Assembly (NCBI GenBank): GCA_039583875.1
Contig: CM077167.1
Location: forward strand, 155,445,545 to 155,509,544
Direction of reading: 5' to 3'
Source of the DNA: Platanthera guangdongensis
Lineage: Eukaryota > Streptophyta > Magnoliopsida > Asparagales > Orchidaceae
Length of the DNA stretch: 64,000 nt
The stretch's first letter is position 1. Each line of letters opens with the position of its first letter. Under the pieces are notes generated by a model. It worked only from the letters and a program-made list of their open reading frames with translations, searched no databases and was not told the DNA's origin. The position numbers were made by a program, and so were the translations under genes. This document shows positions 45,726-57,648 of the stretch, in pieces.

Positions 45726-45988
45726 GATAGCCTTTTCTTAAGTTTACAAATTGTAATCATTTGTATTAAAATTCTATGTAAACTTTTGACTAATGAAAAT
45801 GTTGGAATTTGTAAGAACATTGTGTCATGGTTCAAATCTATTACATTAATTGTTCTAAGATAATTGTTTATACATGTTCTGTTCATGCATGTTTAAGTAT
45901 TTTCCCTGTCACATAATATGGTTGTACATCATACTGAGAATTTATTATGTATGGTGTATATCATTGACTAAGGGTTATGACTTCTCCA
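45726..45988 (+). other. Untranslated tail between ORF3 and the polypurine tract of element F
   Basis: A/T-rich, no open frame of note; it corresponds to 48864-49163 in D. Confidence 0.7.
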
Positions 45989-46001
45989 AATAGGGGGAGA
46001 T
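45989..46001 (+). other. Polypurine tract of element F
   Basis: AATAGGGGGAGAT directly before the 3' LTR. Confidence 0.85.
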
Positions 46002-47879
46002 TGTTGGGTACATTGGAATATATGTACCTGATTTGAAGAAGCCTCACCCTACTCAATGATATACATCAAAGGTGTATTTGATGTGCTTTGAGTTTATTTG
46101 TGCAGGTTAAGTAATTGCAAGGAAAGCAAAAAGTTTCTAAGTCCATGTGTCGACACCCAGAATAAAAGTGTCGACACTTGAGGAGGCTTGTGTCGACACC
46201 TAGAGAAGCAGTGTCGACACTTGGAGTAATTGTGTTGACACCAGGAATGCAGAGTCGACAGCAAAAGAAAAGTGTCGACACATACAGGATGTGTCGACAC
46301 ACAATGAAGAAATGTCTAAAGAATCAGTGTCGACACTTAGAAGCAGTGTCGACACTCAGAGAAACTTTGTCGACAGCAAATATGTCGACACTAGGAGGCT
46401 GTGTCGACACTCAGCAAACTTCAACAAAGTTCAAGTACATGTGTCGACACTAGGAGGCTGTGTCGACACTCAGCAAAACTTCAGCAAAGTTCAAGTACAT
46501 GTGTCGACACTAGGAGGCTATGTCGTCACCCAGCAAACTTCAACAAGTTTAAGTACAAGTGTCGACACAAAGGAGATGTGTCGACACTCAGCAAAGTCTC
46601 AACACATGAAGAATGTGTCGACACAAAGAAGATGTGTCGACACTCAGCAAAAGTTTCAACACAGAAGGCATGTGTCGACACAAAGAAGATGTGTCGACAC
46701 TTAACAAGTTTCAACACAAGAGGATGTGTCAACACAAAGGAGTTGTGTCGACACTTAACAGAAATCAACTAAGTATTGAAGAAGAAGGACTTGTGTCGAC
46801 ACACAGGATCAATGTCGACACATTCTGAAGAAGCAGTGTCGAGAAGCTATTTCAACAACACAAGGAGTTGTGTCGACACCATGAAGGCTAGTTTCGACAC
46901 TTACTCTACTTGTGTCGACACTTGGTCTATTTGTGTCGACACTTAAAGACTATCTGTCTCGACACTTTCAGACAGTGATAGAGGTTTCAAGAAGTGATTG
47001 GATAACTTGACAGCTGTCATTTCAACCGGTCAACTGCCACTGTCAGAGCCGTTGGAAAGTTGTTAGAAATCGGATCAGCCGGTCACCATGAAGAAAGCTT
47101 ATATAAAGGCTTATTCCTTCAACAGAAATCGATGAACATAGCAATCAATGAAGTGAGAAACAACAAACCAGAAGAAGACCTTCAAGTGAAGATCTAAGAA
47201 GTTGGAGATACAACCCTAATGTGTTCTAATTCAAGAAGCTTTGAAGAAAGCCAAGGGAGGTTGATCTCTGCAAAGTTCTTTCAAGAACTCATCAAGAAGC
47301 CAGTCAACTCAACTTTCTCAATCAGAGTTATGGTTATTAATCCTTGTACTTTTTATTTTCTGTAGGATCCTAAGGGATCTGAGTTGTAGGCCTATATTTA
47401 TAAAGGCTGAGTGGTAGGGTTTTTATGCCTGAGTGTAAGAGATGCATTTCTCTGCGTGTAGGCCTTGTTGAAGGCTGAGTGTAGGCCTTGTTGAAGGCTG
47501 AGTGTAGGTCTTGGTGAAGACTGAGTGGTAGGGCTTTTGTGCCTGAGTTGTAGGAGTGAGATCACTCTGAGTTGTAGGAACCTATTTGGGGTTCTGAGTT
47601 ATAAGGATCTGAGGAGTATTGGAGAAGTTAGGCCGAATCTAGTACACTACTAGATAGGCGAAGGGGGAAAGTGGATGTACCCAGACCTTGGAGAACCACT
47701 ATAAAAGCTATGTGTACTCTGTGTGTGATTTATTCTATGACTGCTGTGTTATATGTGCTGAATTGCTGTAGAGGATTGCATAAACAGATCAAATAATTCA
47801 GTGTTTCTGCCTTAAAAGTTAAAAAGATTAAGTGCACTTATTCATCCCCCCTCTAGGTGTTTAGGCACTGTTTCTTTCA
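46002..47879 (+). repeat. 3' LTR of element F (1878 bp)
   Basis: Near-identical to 35113-37107. The array is at 46147-46970, TATATAAA at 47100-47107. Relative to the 5' LTR it lacks about 110 bases after GTTGGAGA (near 47208), with GAGA at both edges of the missing piece in the 5' copy. Confidence 0.94.
46147..46970. repeat. Palindrome array in the 3' LTR of element F
   Basis: GTGTCGACAC copies aligned one-to-one with the 5' array. Single differences mostly hit the central CpG (for example GTGTTGACACC near 46233 where the 5' LTR has GTGTCGACACC, and the reverse case near 46890). Confidence 0.93.
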
Positions 47880-48863
47880 GATGCATGAAATCACCTTGGG
47901 TGACATTAAGTCCCAAACTAATGCTTTGGAAACCAAAATTGATTCTACTGGCATATCTATTAATACCAAACTTACAAGTCATTCTGAATCTCTCCTTAAG
48001 AATATCATAGATTCTTACAAAACTTTGGACAATAATTTGCTAAAAGTGAAGAATACTATGACTTCAGGTATCAATTATGTTGATGGCCACGTAAGATTTC
48101 ATAAGAATGATCTAAGAGATCATGTTGAGAGAGAAGTCATAAAGGGGGAGAGAGTAATGATTAAGGCAGGTACTGAACAAGCTACTTGGATAGCAAATAA
48201 TATCAGAGATACTTTAGGCTTTCCTCCCCTATGGTATGAGGGTGATCAAACTGCTAAGTCTGTTGTCAACCACCTCTACTTGAAGTACCTCATACTGATT
48301 TCTTTCATCCTGCAGCCCCAGCAAATTTTGAGTCTGTTCAAGCAGTTGTTCACCATATATATAGTCCTCCTCAAGGCATAGAAAAGAAAGTAGTATTTGA
48401 GAAAGTGGGCAGGCCTTCTACTGCTCCAGAGACTGAGGCTCAGTTATAAAAGAAAAGGTTTAGAGAACAAACTGAGACTAAACCTAATTTTGAGTAATGG
48501 AGTCCAACCTCCAGATCTATCATTCTTACTGCATGGAAAGTTGTGAATGCTAATATTACTGACAGAGGAAAATGGTATTCTGAACAGGAATGGGCCAAAT
48601 ACTTGAAGCAACAAGATGTGATTCAAAAATTCAGGCAATATATGAAGAGAGGAAAGCTTCATGCTAAATCCATAGAGCCCAACAAGTATTTCCCAAAGGC
48701 ATATCATTATTTTGTGAGGCAAAGGCTGAAGGAAGAAGCAATAGCAAAAGCCAAAGCTAAGGAAGCCAAAGAAAAGGCAGTTGCTGAGGACAAGGAGCCT
48801 GAGATGAAAGCCAAGATACAATCAGGCAAAGGCATAATTATTAAGGAACTTGAGTTGCCTTAG
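47880..48863 (+). pseudogene. ORF3 of element D, C-terminal part
   Basis: Continues after the F insertion (GATGC copy). Coiled-coil-like sequence, then VRFHKNDLRDHVEREVIKGE, shared with F (44937-44990). A frame change near 48290 and stops near 48447 and 48496 follow. The conserved tail NKYFPKAYHYFVRQ and IQSGKGIIIKE ends at TAG 48861-48863. Confidence 0.85.
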
Positions 48864-49163
48864 GATTTTCTTAGTTTTATATTTTTGATTAACATTTTGA
48901 TCTGTAACTTTTCTTAAAATAAACTTGTATCAGTAAATTATATGATAAACATTTAATGGAAATCATGGCTTACTCTACATTTCATGTGTTGATTAATTAG
49001 GACTGAAATTGTTTGTCTTATTTTCTACTCAGCGTTATTATTAAGTTTGTATGTTTATCTGTGATAATTCACTTACTGAACTGCACTGTATGTTTATATA
49101 TCTTTATCTTTATTTCGTGGTATCTTGTTGTATATCATTGAATTAGGGTTATGACTTCTCCAA
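48864..49163 (+). other. Untranslated tail of element D
   Basis: A/T-rich, without a visible gene; leads to the polypurine tract. Confidence 0.65.
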
Positions 49164-49175
49164 ATAAGGGGAGAT
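49164..49175 (+). other. Polypurine tract of element D, decayed
   Basis: ATAAGGGGAGAT; F has ATAGGGGGAGAT. Confidence 0.7.
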
Positions 49176-49296
49176 TATTGAGTACATTTGTCTCAATGTA
49201 CTTGATTTGAAGAAGTCTTCTCAGCTCAATGATATACATATTATTGTATTTGATGGATGTTAAGTTTGTATGTACAGGTGAATAAAGCTAAGTACA

Positions 49297-49960
49297 AAGT
49301 GTCGAGACACTCAAGACTAGTGTCGACACACTTAAGGTAGAAGTGCTGAGTCAAGGTGAAAGTTATGTTGACACTCAGGACTAGTGTCGACACAAACTAA
49401 AAAAGTTGTGTCGAGATAAGGAAAAGTTGTGTCGATACTAAGGACAACTGTGTCAACACACTGTGTCGAGACTAAAGACAATTGTGTCGACACTCAGGAA
49501 TAATGTCGACACACTCTATTCAAGCTGTGTCGAGACTAAAGACAACTGTGTTGAAACTCAGGACTAGCGTCGACACACACTATTCCAGATGTGTCGAGAC
49601 TAAAGACAACTGTGTTGACAATCAGGGCTAGTGTCGACACACTCTATTCAAGCTGTGTCGAGACTAAAGACAACTATGTCGACACTCAGGACTAGTGTCG
49701 ACACACTCTATTCAAGCTGTGTTAAGATGAAAGACAACTATGTCGACACTCGGGACTAGTGTCGACACACTATAATCAAGCTGTAACGAGACTGAAGCAG
49801 CTATGTCGACGCACAGGACTTGTATCGACACATTCCACAGAAGTTGTGTCGAGATAAGTTGAAGAGCTTTGTCGACACATTCAGAAGTGTGTCGACACCA
49901 CTACAAGAGCTGTGTCGACACCCAGGACTTGTGTCAACACATTTAACAGCCAAGTCTCAA
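49297..49960. repeat. LTR palindrome array of element D, decayed
   Basis: Alternating GTGTCGACAC and GTGTCGAGAC units in a higher-order repeat of about 65 bases (CTGTGTCGAGACTAAAGACA, then GACACTCAGGACTAG, then GACACACTCTATTCAAG), with many CpG losses. Confidence 0.88.
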
Positions 49961-50068
49961 CATTTCAGCAAAATTATTTCCTAAGTAAAGATATCAAGAT
50001 GGAGGTACTAACGGCTATCAGAATTGTCAGTTATTAACCGAATCAGCCAGTTACTCCTGTCAGAGCCT

Positions 50069-50076
50069 ATTTAAAG
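50069..50076 (+). promoter_or_regulatory. Candidate TATA box in the 3' LTR of element D
   Basis: TATTTAAA about 110 bp after the array. Confidence 0.45.
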
Positions 50077-50994
50077 GGATGCAGTCTTTAGAAGAAAAAT
50101 AGAAGGAGATAGAGAAAATATAAACTATACAGAGGAGAAGCAGCAAAATTTTAAGAAGAAAGAAGTTTGGCTTCAGCTACAATTTAAAAGGTGGAGAGAA
50201 GTCTGATCAAGAATCATCTTCAACATCTCTCCAGCCTAGATCAACCATAATTTCTACTTCAAGAAGCTTTGAAAAGCTAAGAAGGGTTTGATCAAATCTA
50301 CCTTGTCAGAATCAAAGGAAACACAATCATCAAGATCAGATCAAGAATCAGTTACTCAAATCTCATACTAGGTGACATTTTCTAATTTTATTTTTTATTA
50401 TATTCAATTTGTAAGATCAATCTGTTGATCTGAGTGGAGGAGATTTATTCTCTTGTTTTGTAAGTCTGTGTTATAAAGGCTGAGGTAGAGCTGGGATTGC
50501 CTGAGGTAGGAGAAGTTGTTAATTCTCTGAGGTGTAGGGCAGGTGTTGTCTGAGAAGTATGAGTGAGGATTCATTCTGAGGTAGAGTTTTTGGAATGAAC
50601 TTGAGGCGTAGGATCTTAGTGAGCTGAGTGGTAAGACTTGTGAAGTCTGAGTTGTAGGAGCCAGGTGGGCTCTGAGCTGTAAGATCTATAGATTTGAGTA
50701 AAGGAAAGAGGAGGAGTTTGGCTGAATCTATTTCATTACTAGATAGGCGAAAAAGGAAAGTTGATGTACCCACAAATTGGAGAACCACTATAAATCAGTG
50801 TGCATTGTGTTGTGTGTGCTGTTTTGCTGTGCTGTGTTAATTTTGTTAATTGTTGTTTGGTTTCTGTTGATTATCTGATTTGAATTAATCACTTTAAGTA
50901 TAGTAGTACTGAGAATAAAAGAAAAGAGAAGCCATATTTAAATTGGACCTATTCACCCCCCTCTAGGTCATTTTCAATCCTAAAATAAGCATTT

Positions 50995-51440
50995 ACACAC
51001 GGTTCGAAGGTCCGCCCTTCACCATTATAGTAGGTCTTGGAATCGGAAAGGCCTGCTCCCCTCGCGGTCTCATGGTTTGAAGGTCCTCCCTTCACCAAAA
51101 CATTGGGGCATGTCCCTTCGACCTCTTACTACCACGGTTCAAAGGTACTTCCTTCACCTTGTAGTAGGTCGTTCAATCGCTAGTGCATGCCCCCCTTACA
51201 GTTGCCAAGTTCGAAGGTCCATACTTCTCCAAAACTTTAGGGCATGTCCCCTACGAACTGTCACTATGATGGTTCAAAGGTCCATCCTTCACCCTTGTAG
51301 TGTCGTGCAATCACCAAGGCCTTCCTTCCTCGCGGTCATCAGGTTCGAAGGTCCTCCCTTCACTAAAACTTTGGGATCCGTCCTGTTGATCTACTGCTAT
51401 GGTTCAAAGGTCTGTCCTTCACCCTTATAATAGATCACTA
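50995..51440. repeat. Tandem repeat of about 134 bp, just over three copies
   Basis: Each unit has a GGTTCAAAGGTCCNNCCTTCACC half with GTAGTAGGTC and a GGTTCGAAGGTCCTCCCTTCACC half with CAAAACTTTGGGGCATG, so the unit itself is two related halves. Units start near 51000, 51133, 51270 and 51403 (partial). It lies between the 3' end of D and the LTR of G. Its owner is unknown: genomic flank of D, or a satellite-like part of another element. Confidence 0.75.
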
Positions 51441-52181
51441 AAAGAATTTATCTTCTACCTAAATTACCTAGAGGGGGGTGAATAGGTGATGTTTGTGTCT
51501 TTTTGCAGAATAAAAATTTCTTAAAAATCAAGCACACAAACACAGAGATTTAAAGTGGTTCCCCGAGTTTGGTACTTCCACTTTCCCACCTCGCATATCT
51601 CCCATGAAGTGGCAGATTCGGCTACTTCACCTTTCTCATATTACAATGAATCTTACACCTCGTAGTCGCAACTCCTACAACTCAGGACGATGCTCCTACG
51701 ACTCGGAGAACAACCTCTCCTACAACTGGATCCACAACCGGATCTACACACTCGATCGACAAATGGATATACTCACTCGATCCACAAACGGATCTACAAA
51801 CTCGGAGAAATAATCTCCTACATTTAGTAAAAGAATATTATACAATACAAACGATTACAAATCTTCTCCCCAACGTTCTTCGAATAAAATAGATCTTGAA
51901 TCTTGGAGAACACGGAGAAATGAAATATTGAAGACCTTGAATCGTGAACCTTGGATCTTCAAATGACTAGATCTGTAGGAGTATAGATCTTTAGAGAGAG
52001 AGAGAGAGCAATCCAGTCTTGAAAGTCGAAGAAGATGAATCCGTGCACAATAAGTAATCGGCTGCCGATCGGAGCTCGCGAAACGTAAGGAGTCAGCCGA
52101 CGTATTCTCATTTTGGAAAGTTCTTGTCTATTCAAAATGTTAGCAATGACACGATTAGTATGAAAGAAAAATGTCCCTAGG

Positions 52182-52189
52182 TATTTATA
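52182..52189 (-). promoter_or_regulatory. Candidate TATA box in the LTR of element G
   Basis: Minus strand CTATAAATACC, about 115 bp downstream (minus sense) of the array. Confidence 0.55.
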
Positions 52190-52299
52190 GAGATTTTCTT
52201 ACCAACGGTATAAAGAAAGTTTCCAAAAACAAAACCGAAAAATATTGTGCATAGCCGACCGAACCCGAGACTGGTTTTTGAAAAATTATCGGAAAAATG

Positions 52300-52925
52300 A
52301 CCTAAGTCAAATTCTTCGAGTATCGTTGAGTATCTTAATAATACTCGTCGAATACATCTTGATATACAACAAAAAGGACTTAGCCAAACCATCTCAGGCT
52401 GACTGGTCACTCAACGCCATGACGAAGAGTCATACTCGACGAATTTATCGAGTATCACCTGACATACTCGACGAATTCGTCATGTATAGGTTAACTGACT
52501 CAATGCACTCAACGTCGTTACACTCGACACCTTGAGTTCACTCGATGCCATAAGTTCACTCGACGTCATAGGCAGCATTCGACGAATATTGTCGAATTAA
52601 CTCAACGCTTTGATATTTCACGAATTATACTTGGAAAAATCTAGAGAACTAGCGTCGACTGGATTCGATGAATTCGGCATGTATCACTTAGCATATTCGA
52701 CGAATTCGGCGAGTATCGTTAGATACATTCGACAAATTCGACAAGTATGCACGACGATACTCGACAAATTTTACTTGATAGATTTTTCACTTTTTTGGCA
52801 AAATTATCCTAAGCATAAGAGATGAATTTGACGGGTATAGGTAGGTATACACGACAAATTCGACGAGTCTCAAGCTGATACTCGACGAATTCGACGAGTA
52901 TTCCAAACCATACTCGACGAATTAT
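52300..52925. repeat. LTR palindrome array of element G
   Basis: About fifteen units of the form ATACTCGACGAATTCG, then CGAGTAT, centred on the palindrome CGAATTCG, with many single-base changes. A fourth palindrome type at the same LTR position. Confidence 0.82.
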
Positions 52926-53232
52926 ACTTAGGAGAATTTCTCTCTTTCTAATTCTAAGTCTTGACTATTCATGAGCCTACTCCTGTACTTGGGATAGAAG
53001 TGCACTCCAATAGAGAGATTACACGCGAGTCAACACTTTGGCCTACACAATGAGGAATTACATTGTATAGTCCTGTATTTACTAATTCATTGTAACCTGA
53101 CATTGGTGTGTACTTAGCAATAAAAACCTGCAAGTACATAACTAAATCAACATATCAAATTCAGTCACAATACATCTTAGCTTGACTGGATCCTTCTTCA
53201 AATCAGGGTTATTGTGGATACAATACCTAACA

Positions 53233-53427
53233 ATCTCCCCATATTTGAAGAAGTCAGAATCCAACAAGTTAAGGTGAATTGCACATGATAAATAATAAAA
53301 TATGAAATCCTGAAAAGATAGATAATATAAACAAAACACGCATTCCAAGACAATTATGAAAATTATATATATATAATTATTCACAGTTTTTAATAGGGGC
53401 AACCCACAACTCAACACAAAATATAAC
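53233..53427 (-). other. Remnant of the interior of element G
   Basis: Minus-strand polypurine tract (AATATGGGGAGATT, 53233-53246) and a short A/T-rich tail that resembles 9918-9970 of B, then the junction with element H. No coding sequence is left. Confidence 0.7.
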
Positions 53428-53855
53428 TATTGTTGTATGGAGACCAGACGGTCTGGCGGTCTGATTCTGGCGGTTTAGAGACCGAGCAGTCTGTCGATTT
53501 TTCTCCTATATTTTGGTGGCCAGATTGTTTGTTGTTGGTATCTGGGCGGTCTAACGGTTTGTCTCAGGCGGCTTAGAGACCGGGCGGTGTGGCGGTCTCC
53601 TATGGCGACTTGTTCTCTCTTTCTGGTGGTGGTCGGGCAGTTAGCTTATTCGTCTAACCGCGTGGCCAGTTCGGCTTCTTTTTATGTTAAACCGCTTACA
53701 CTTGTAATTATTTAGTCCCACATTGCTTAATTGTAATCTCTCTCTCTTTTCCCCCATTCTATAAAAGAGAGCATATACCTTTGTAATAGATACCTTTTTG
53801 GATAATAAAAATTTTGTTACTCCAATTTTTTAGTATCTTGTTTTCTGTTCGCACA
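53428..53855 (+). repeat. 5' LTR of element H (about 428 bp)
   Basis: Starts TATTGTTGTATGG (3' copy: TGTTGTTGTATGG) and ends GTTCGCACA. GGCGGTCTGGCGGT repeats are followed by CTATAAAAGAG near 53760. Confidence 0.87.
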
Positions 53856-53867
53856 TGGTATCAGAGG
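53856..53867 (+). other. Primer binding site of element H
   Basis: TGGTATCAGAGG directly after the LTR. Confidence 0.85.
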
Positions 53868-54479
53868 ACTCGATCTTTTTCTCCTGATTCTGTGAGCCTC
53901 CTCTGTCCGCGCGGCTTGCTGCTTCTTCTCGCGACCTAACTTTTCGACTTGTTTCTTTCGCCTGTTTGCACCCTATTCACGCGATTTCTGTCTCACCTTG
54001 GTTGTTGCCCTTTGTGTGTGTGGCCTATCTCTTTCTTTTTTTCCGCGACCTGTTTTCGTGGTTGCTCTGCCTGTTCTCTCCCCGCGATCTCCTTTTATTC
54101 GCACGACCTGCTTGCCTTTCTCGTGAACTCCTCCCAGTTCGTGTGGTCTTCTCTTTCTTCTATTCGTGCGGCATCCTCTCTAGTCGAGGGACTTCTTTCC
54201 CTCTGCTTTGCTCTGCTTCTTGGTCGTGGCCTTCCTTGTCGCTGGTGTGTTGTCACTGTGACCGCTGCAGACTTTTTCTTTGTCCGCTGCGGCCTTCCTA
54301 GCCGCACGTCCTACTTGCTGTTCGTCTGGCTTGGTGTTTCTGCCCTTCTCACCGCGACCTTGTCCATGTTGTCGCGACCTTCTTTCTCACTATTTCCTGT
54401 TGTTCTCGCGCGGTCTCCTGTTTGATCGTGCGGTCTCTCTTCTATCGCCTCCACCTCCTCCTCCACGCAGTCCGCCTCG
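53868..54479 (+). other. C/T-rich leader of element H in place of gag
   Basis: Like 14259-14997 of C: C/T-rich with GCGCGGCTTG-type repeats, no capsid or zinc-knuckle coding potential. Several frames are open only because stops are rare in such sequence. Confidence 0.7.
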
Positions 54480-57400
54480 GTGGTCACATCTTCCGGTAGT
54501 GCCCATATTATTACTCATGGAAGATGGCTGATCGACTCTGGTGCTACCAATCATATGACAGGCAATCCTCAGTGTTTTTCTATTCTAGAAACACATGAAC
54601 GGTTGCCCCCGGTCTTTGTTACGGACGGCTCTCCCTCACCGGTCAATGGGACGGGAGTGGTTCAAGTCACTCTGTCTGCAGATACCCTCTATGTGCCCAA
54701 GTTCCCTTACAATTTTTTATCGGTTACTTCTTTATGCAAGCAACTACGGTGTTCCGTCATATTCACTCCTTTTTGTTTTTTTTCAGGATCCGGACTCCCA
54801 ATGGACGATTGATACTAGGACTGAGAGCGGCAGCCTCTACTTCCTCGATAACGTTTTTGCTCTATCCTCCTTCTCCTCCTCATCCTCTACAGATCTTCTC
54901 CAATGGCATCTTTGCCTTGGTCATGCTCCTCCCCATCTTCTTCGAAATCTTCTGCCCCACCTCCCTCCGCATCATCCTCCTCTCAACTATGACGCATGTC
55001 AACTTGGCAAGCATCACCGCTCCTCCTTCCCACCAATGCAAAGCCGTGTCTCTTCCCGTCTTTCGCCCTCGTTCATTCTGACGTATGGGGTCATGCTCCT
55101 ACCCTCACCATCGGTGGGGGTAGTTCATATTTTGTCACATTTATTGATGATTTTTCTAGGTGTACGTGGGTGTATCTTCTAAAGGATCGCTCTGAACTGT
55201 TCTTTGTATGGACATCGTTTTATTATATGATTAAGACTCAGTTTGATACATCTATTAAAAATCTTTCATTCTGAAAATGCTAAGGAATATCTTAGCCATG
55301 ATTTCTCTTCTTTCTGTATACAACATTGTGTTATTCATCAAACTAGCTGTGTCTACACCTCACAGCAAAATGGGGTGGCGGAATGCAAAAATCGTCACCT
55401 CCTTGATGTCGCTCGCACTCTGATGACACAGATGCACGTTCCTCGCTCCTATTGGGGGTTATGCTATCCTCCTCTCCTGCTATCTCATCAATCGCATTCC
55501 CTCCACAGTTCTCCACGGTGAAACCCCATTCTCCATTCTTTATCCGAACAAGAATTCATTTCCTCTTACTCTGCGCATCTTTGGGTGCACAGCCTTTGTG
55601 CACTCTCCCACTGCCACCCGTGACAAACTCTCACCGCAGGACACTAAATCTGTCTTTCTGGGGTACTCTACCAATCAGAAAGGTTATTGTTGCTTTGACC
55701 ACATTACCCACAAGCAGTTCATCTCTGCAGATGTCATCTTCTTTGAAAATGTCACTTACTTCTCTCCTGACTCTTCCTCTACTCCTGATGATCCTACTTC
55801 TCATACCAACCCATCTGTCCCCTCTACACCTACTGACATTCCTCCACATCCAGCATCTTCACCCTCTCCTCCACCGTGTCCACCTCCCGCGATATCTCCC
55901 TCCTCTCCGCAGCTGTCTCTCTACTCCCGGGCCAGCTCTCTCCACCACGGATGCTCCGGATACTGAGGAACCCGCTGACCTGGATCTCCCCATTGCTCTT
56001 CGCAAAGGGGTTCGGGCATATACCCAACACCCGCTTGCTGTTGTTGTTTCTTATGATTGTCTCCCTTCTCGCAGAGCTTTTGCACTGGTTATCTCGGCCA
56101 CTGCCACCCCCATGTTCCTACCAGGAGGCCCTTACTGTTTTTCATTGGAAGGTTGTCATGGATGAGGAGATTTCTACTCTCACTGAACGGGGTACATGGA
56201 CCCTTTGTCCTCCTCCCTTCGGCACATATGTCGTTGGCTGTCGTTGGGTCTATGTGGTGAAGTTCCGCCCTGACGGCAGTGTGGATCGTTACAAGGCCTG
56301 TCTTGTTGCCAAAGGATTTACACAGACATAAAGAGTTGACTATTTTGACACCTTCTCTCCAGTTGCTCGTCTCAGTACTATCAGGGTCCTGTTCTCTATG
56401 GCTGTCAACATGGATTGTCACATTTCTCAACTGGATGTTAAGAATACCTTTCTATATGGAGATCTTCAGGAGGACGTCTATATGGAGCAACCTCCAGGGT
56501 ATTTTGCTCAGGGGTAGACACAGGTATGCTAGTTACGGAAGGCTATCTATGGCCTAAAGCAAAACCCTCGGGCGTGGTTTGACAAGTTCAGCAGGATTGT
56601 GGTGGCCGTGGGTTTTACTAGAAGTTCTGCCGATCACTCTTTATTTATTCGCAAAACCTCCTTAGGTCTGGTAGTTCTTGCTGTATATGTGGATGATATT
56701 CTTCTCACTGGAGATGACCTGACTGGGATAACCTTGACAAAGAAGCATCTTCGCCAACACCTGATCACAAAGGATATGGGCTCTCCTAAATACTTTCTGG
56801 AGATAGAAATCTCTCGGAAGACCAATTCCATTGTCCTCTCCCAACGTCAGTATGCTCTTAATTTGCTAAAACAGGCAGGGTTGACTTGGGATAAACCTGC
56901 CCAATGCCCCATGGCGACTGAAGAAGATAAAACATGGACAGATGACTCTCCTCTTCTTTCAGATGTTACGAGGTACAGAAGTCTGGTTGGCAAACTTATA
57001 TATCTCACAGTGACCAGACCCGACATCGCCTATGTTGTAGGCAAGGTTAGTTAATTCATGTAAGCTCCTAGGGAGTGTCATTTACAGTCTGCCCTGAGGA
57101 TATTTGAGTATGTTAAATCAGCACATGGGAAAGGACTACTCTTTCAGAAGAATGGTCATTTGAAGATTGAAGCGTACTCACATTCAAGTTATGCTGATGA
57201 TAAAGGAGACCGCAAGTCAACGTCGGGCTTTTGCACCTTTGTGGGGGGAATCTTGTGAGCTGGAAGAGCAAGAAACAGTCTGTCATATCCAGGTCCAGTG
57301 CAGAAGCAGAATATCGAAGTATGACGACGACCACATGTGAATTGAAGTGGTTACGGGATCTCATGCTTGACTTAGGAGAGGTCTACAACCATCCTCTACC

Positions 57401-57641
57401 AATATTTTGTGACAACAAGGCCGCTATATACATCTCCAAAAATCCGGTCTTCCATGAGAGAACAAAGCACATTGAAGTCGACTGCCACTTAATTCGGGAA
57501 GAGATTTTGAAGAAACAAATTTGTACTCCATTTGTCACCTCCGATAAAGAGCTGGCAGATATTTTCACCAAGCTGGTGTCTGCCTCATTTCCTCATATTT
57601 GCGACAAGCTGTGCATGATCAATATATATGATCCAGCTTGA
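54480..57641 (+). pseudogene. pol: Pol of element H, many breaks (protease, integrase, RT, RNase H)
   Basis: Protease LIDSGATNHMTG near 54534. Integrase zinc finger CQLGKHH near 54995. Integrase core FVTFIDDFSRCTWVY near 55133, and SQQNGVAECKNRHL (Arg to Cys) near 55363. Frameshifts are near 54770, 55050, 55260, 55460 and 55960. RT has stops near 56330, 56516 and 56530, then YVDDILLTGD (near 56690). RNase H has YADDKGDRKSTSG near 57190 with a nearby frame break, and ends IYDPA then TGA. It retains bases that C has lost at two C frameshift sites. Confidence 0.92.
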
Positions 57642-57648
57642 GGGGGAG
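57637..57648 (+). other. Polypurine tract of element H
   Basis: CTTGAGGGGGAG before the LTR start. Confidence 0.85.

Larger units (their letters stand above)
35113..47879 (+). mobile_element. Element F: complete but broken third-ORF (SIRE/Maximus-like) Ty1-copia
   Basis: 12.8 kb with 5' LTR (35113-37107), primer site, gag, pol, palindrome array, TATA box, ORF3 of about 2.8 kb, polypurine tract and 3' LTR (46002-47879). It is inserted in ORF3 of D. The LTRs are very similar except for a deletion of about 110 bases in the 3' copy, so insertion was fairly recent, yet every reading frame has breaks. Confidence 0.95.
22189..50976 (+). mobile_element. Element D: old third-ORF Ty1-copia in three pieces, host of B, E and F
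   Basis: The pieces are 22189-24620 (RT, RNase H, array, start of ORF3), 33662-35112 (middle of ORF3) and 47880-50976 (end of ORF3, polypurine tract, 3' LTR). Gypsy E (duplication AAAGG) and copia F (GATGT/GATGC) separate them, and B cuts the left side. Its 5' LTR, gag, protease and integrase must lie left of the window. It has many stops and frameshifts, so it is the oldest layer. It is closely related to F but not the same family. Confidence 0.88.
49176..50976 (+). repeat. 3' LTR of element D (about 1801 bp)
   Basis: Starts TATTGAGTACATT (F: TGTTGGGTACATT, with two G-to-A changes) and ends CTCTAGGTCATTTTCA. It contains the array at 49297-49960, TATTTAAA at 50069-50076, and the conserved GTTGATGTACCCAC block near 50760 followed by CTATAAATC. 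No gene. Confidence 0.88.
51450..53232 (-). repeat. Element G: LTR of a Ty1-copia of the A/B/F type
   Basis: Minus-strand start TGTTAGGTATTGTATCC at 53232. It carries the same landmarks as the other LTRs: the GGGGGGTGAATAGG C-tract block (51472-51486), the GTGGTTCCCCGAG block (51555), a palindrome array (52300-52925) and a TATA box. The exact left end is unclear. A GA microsatellite lies at about 51992-52006. No convincing gene. Confidence 0.82.
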
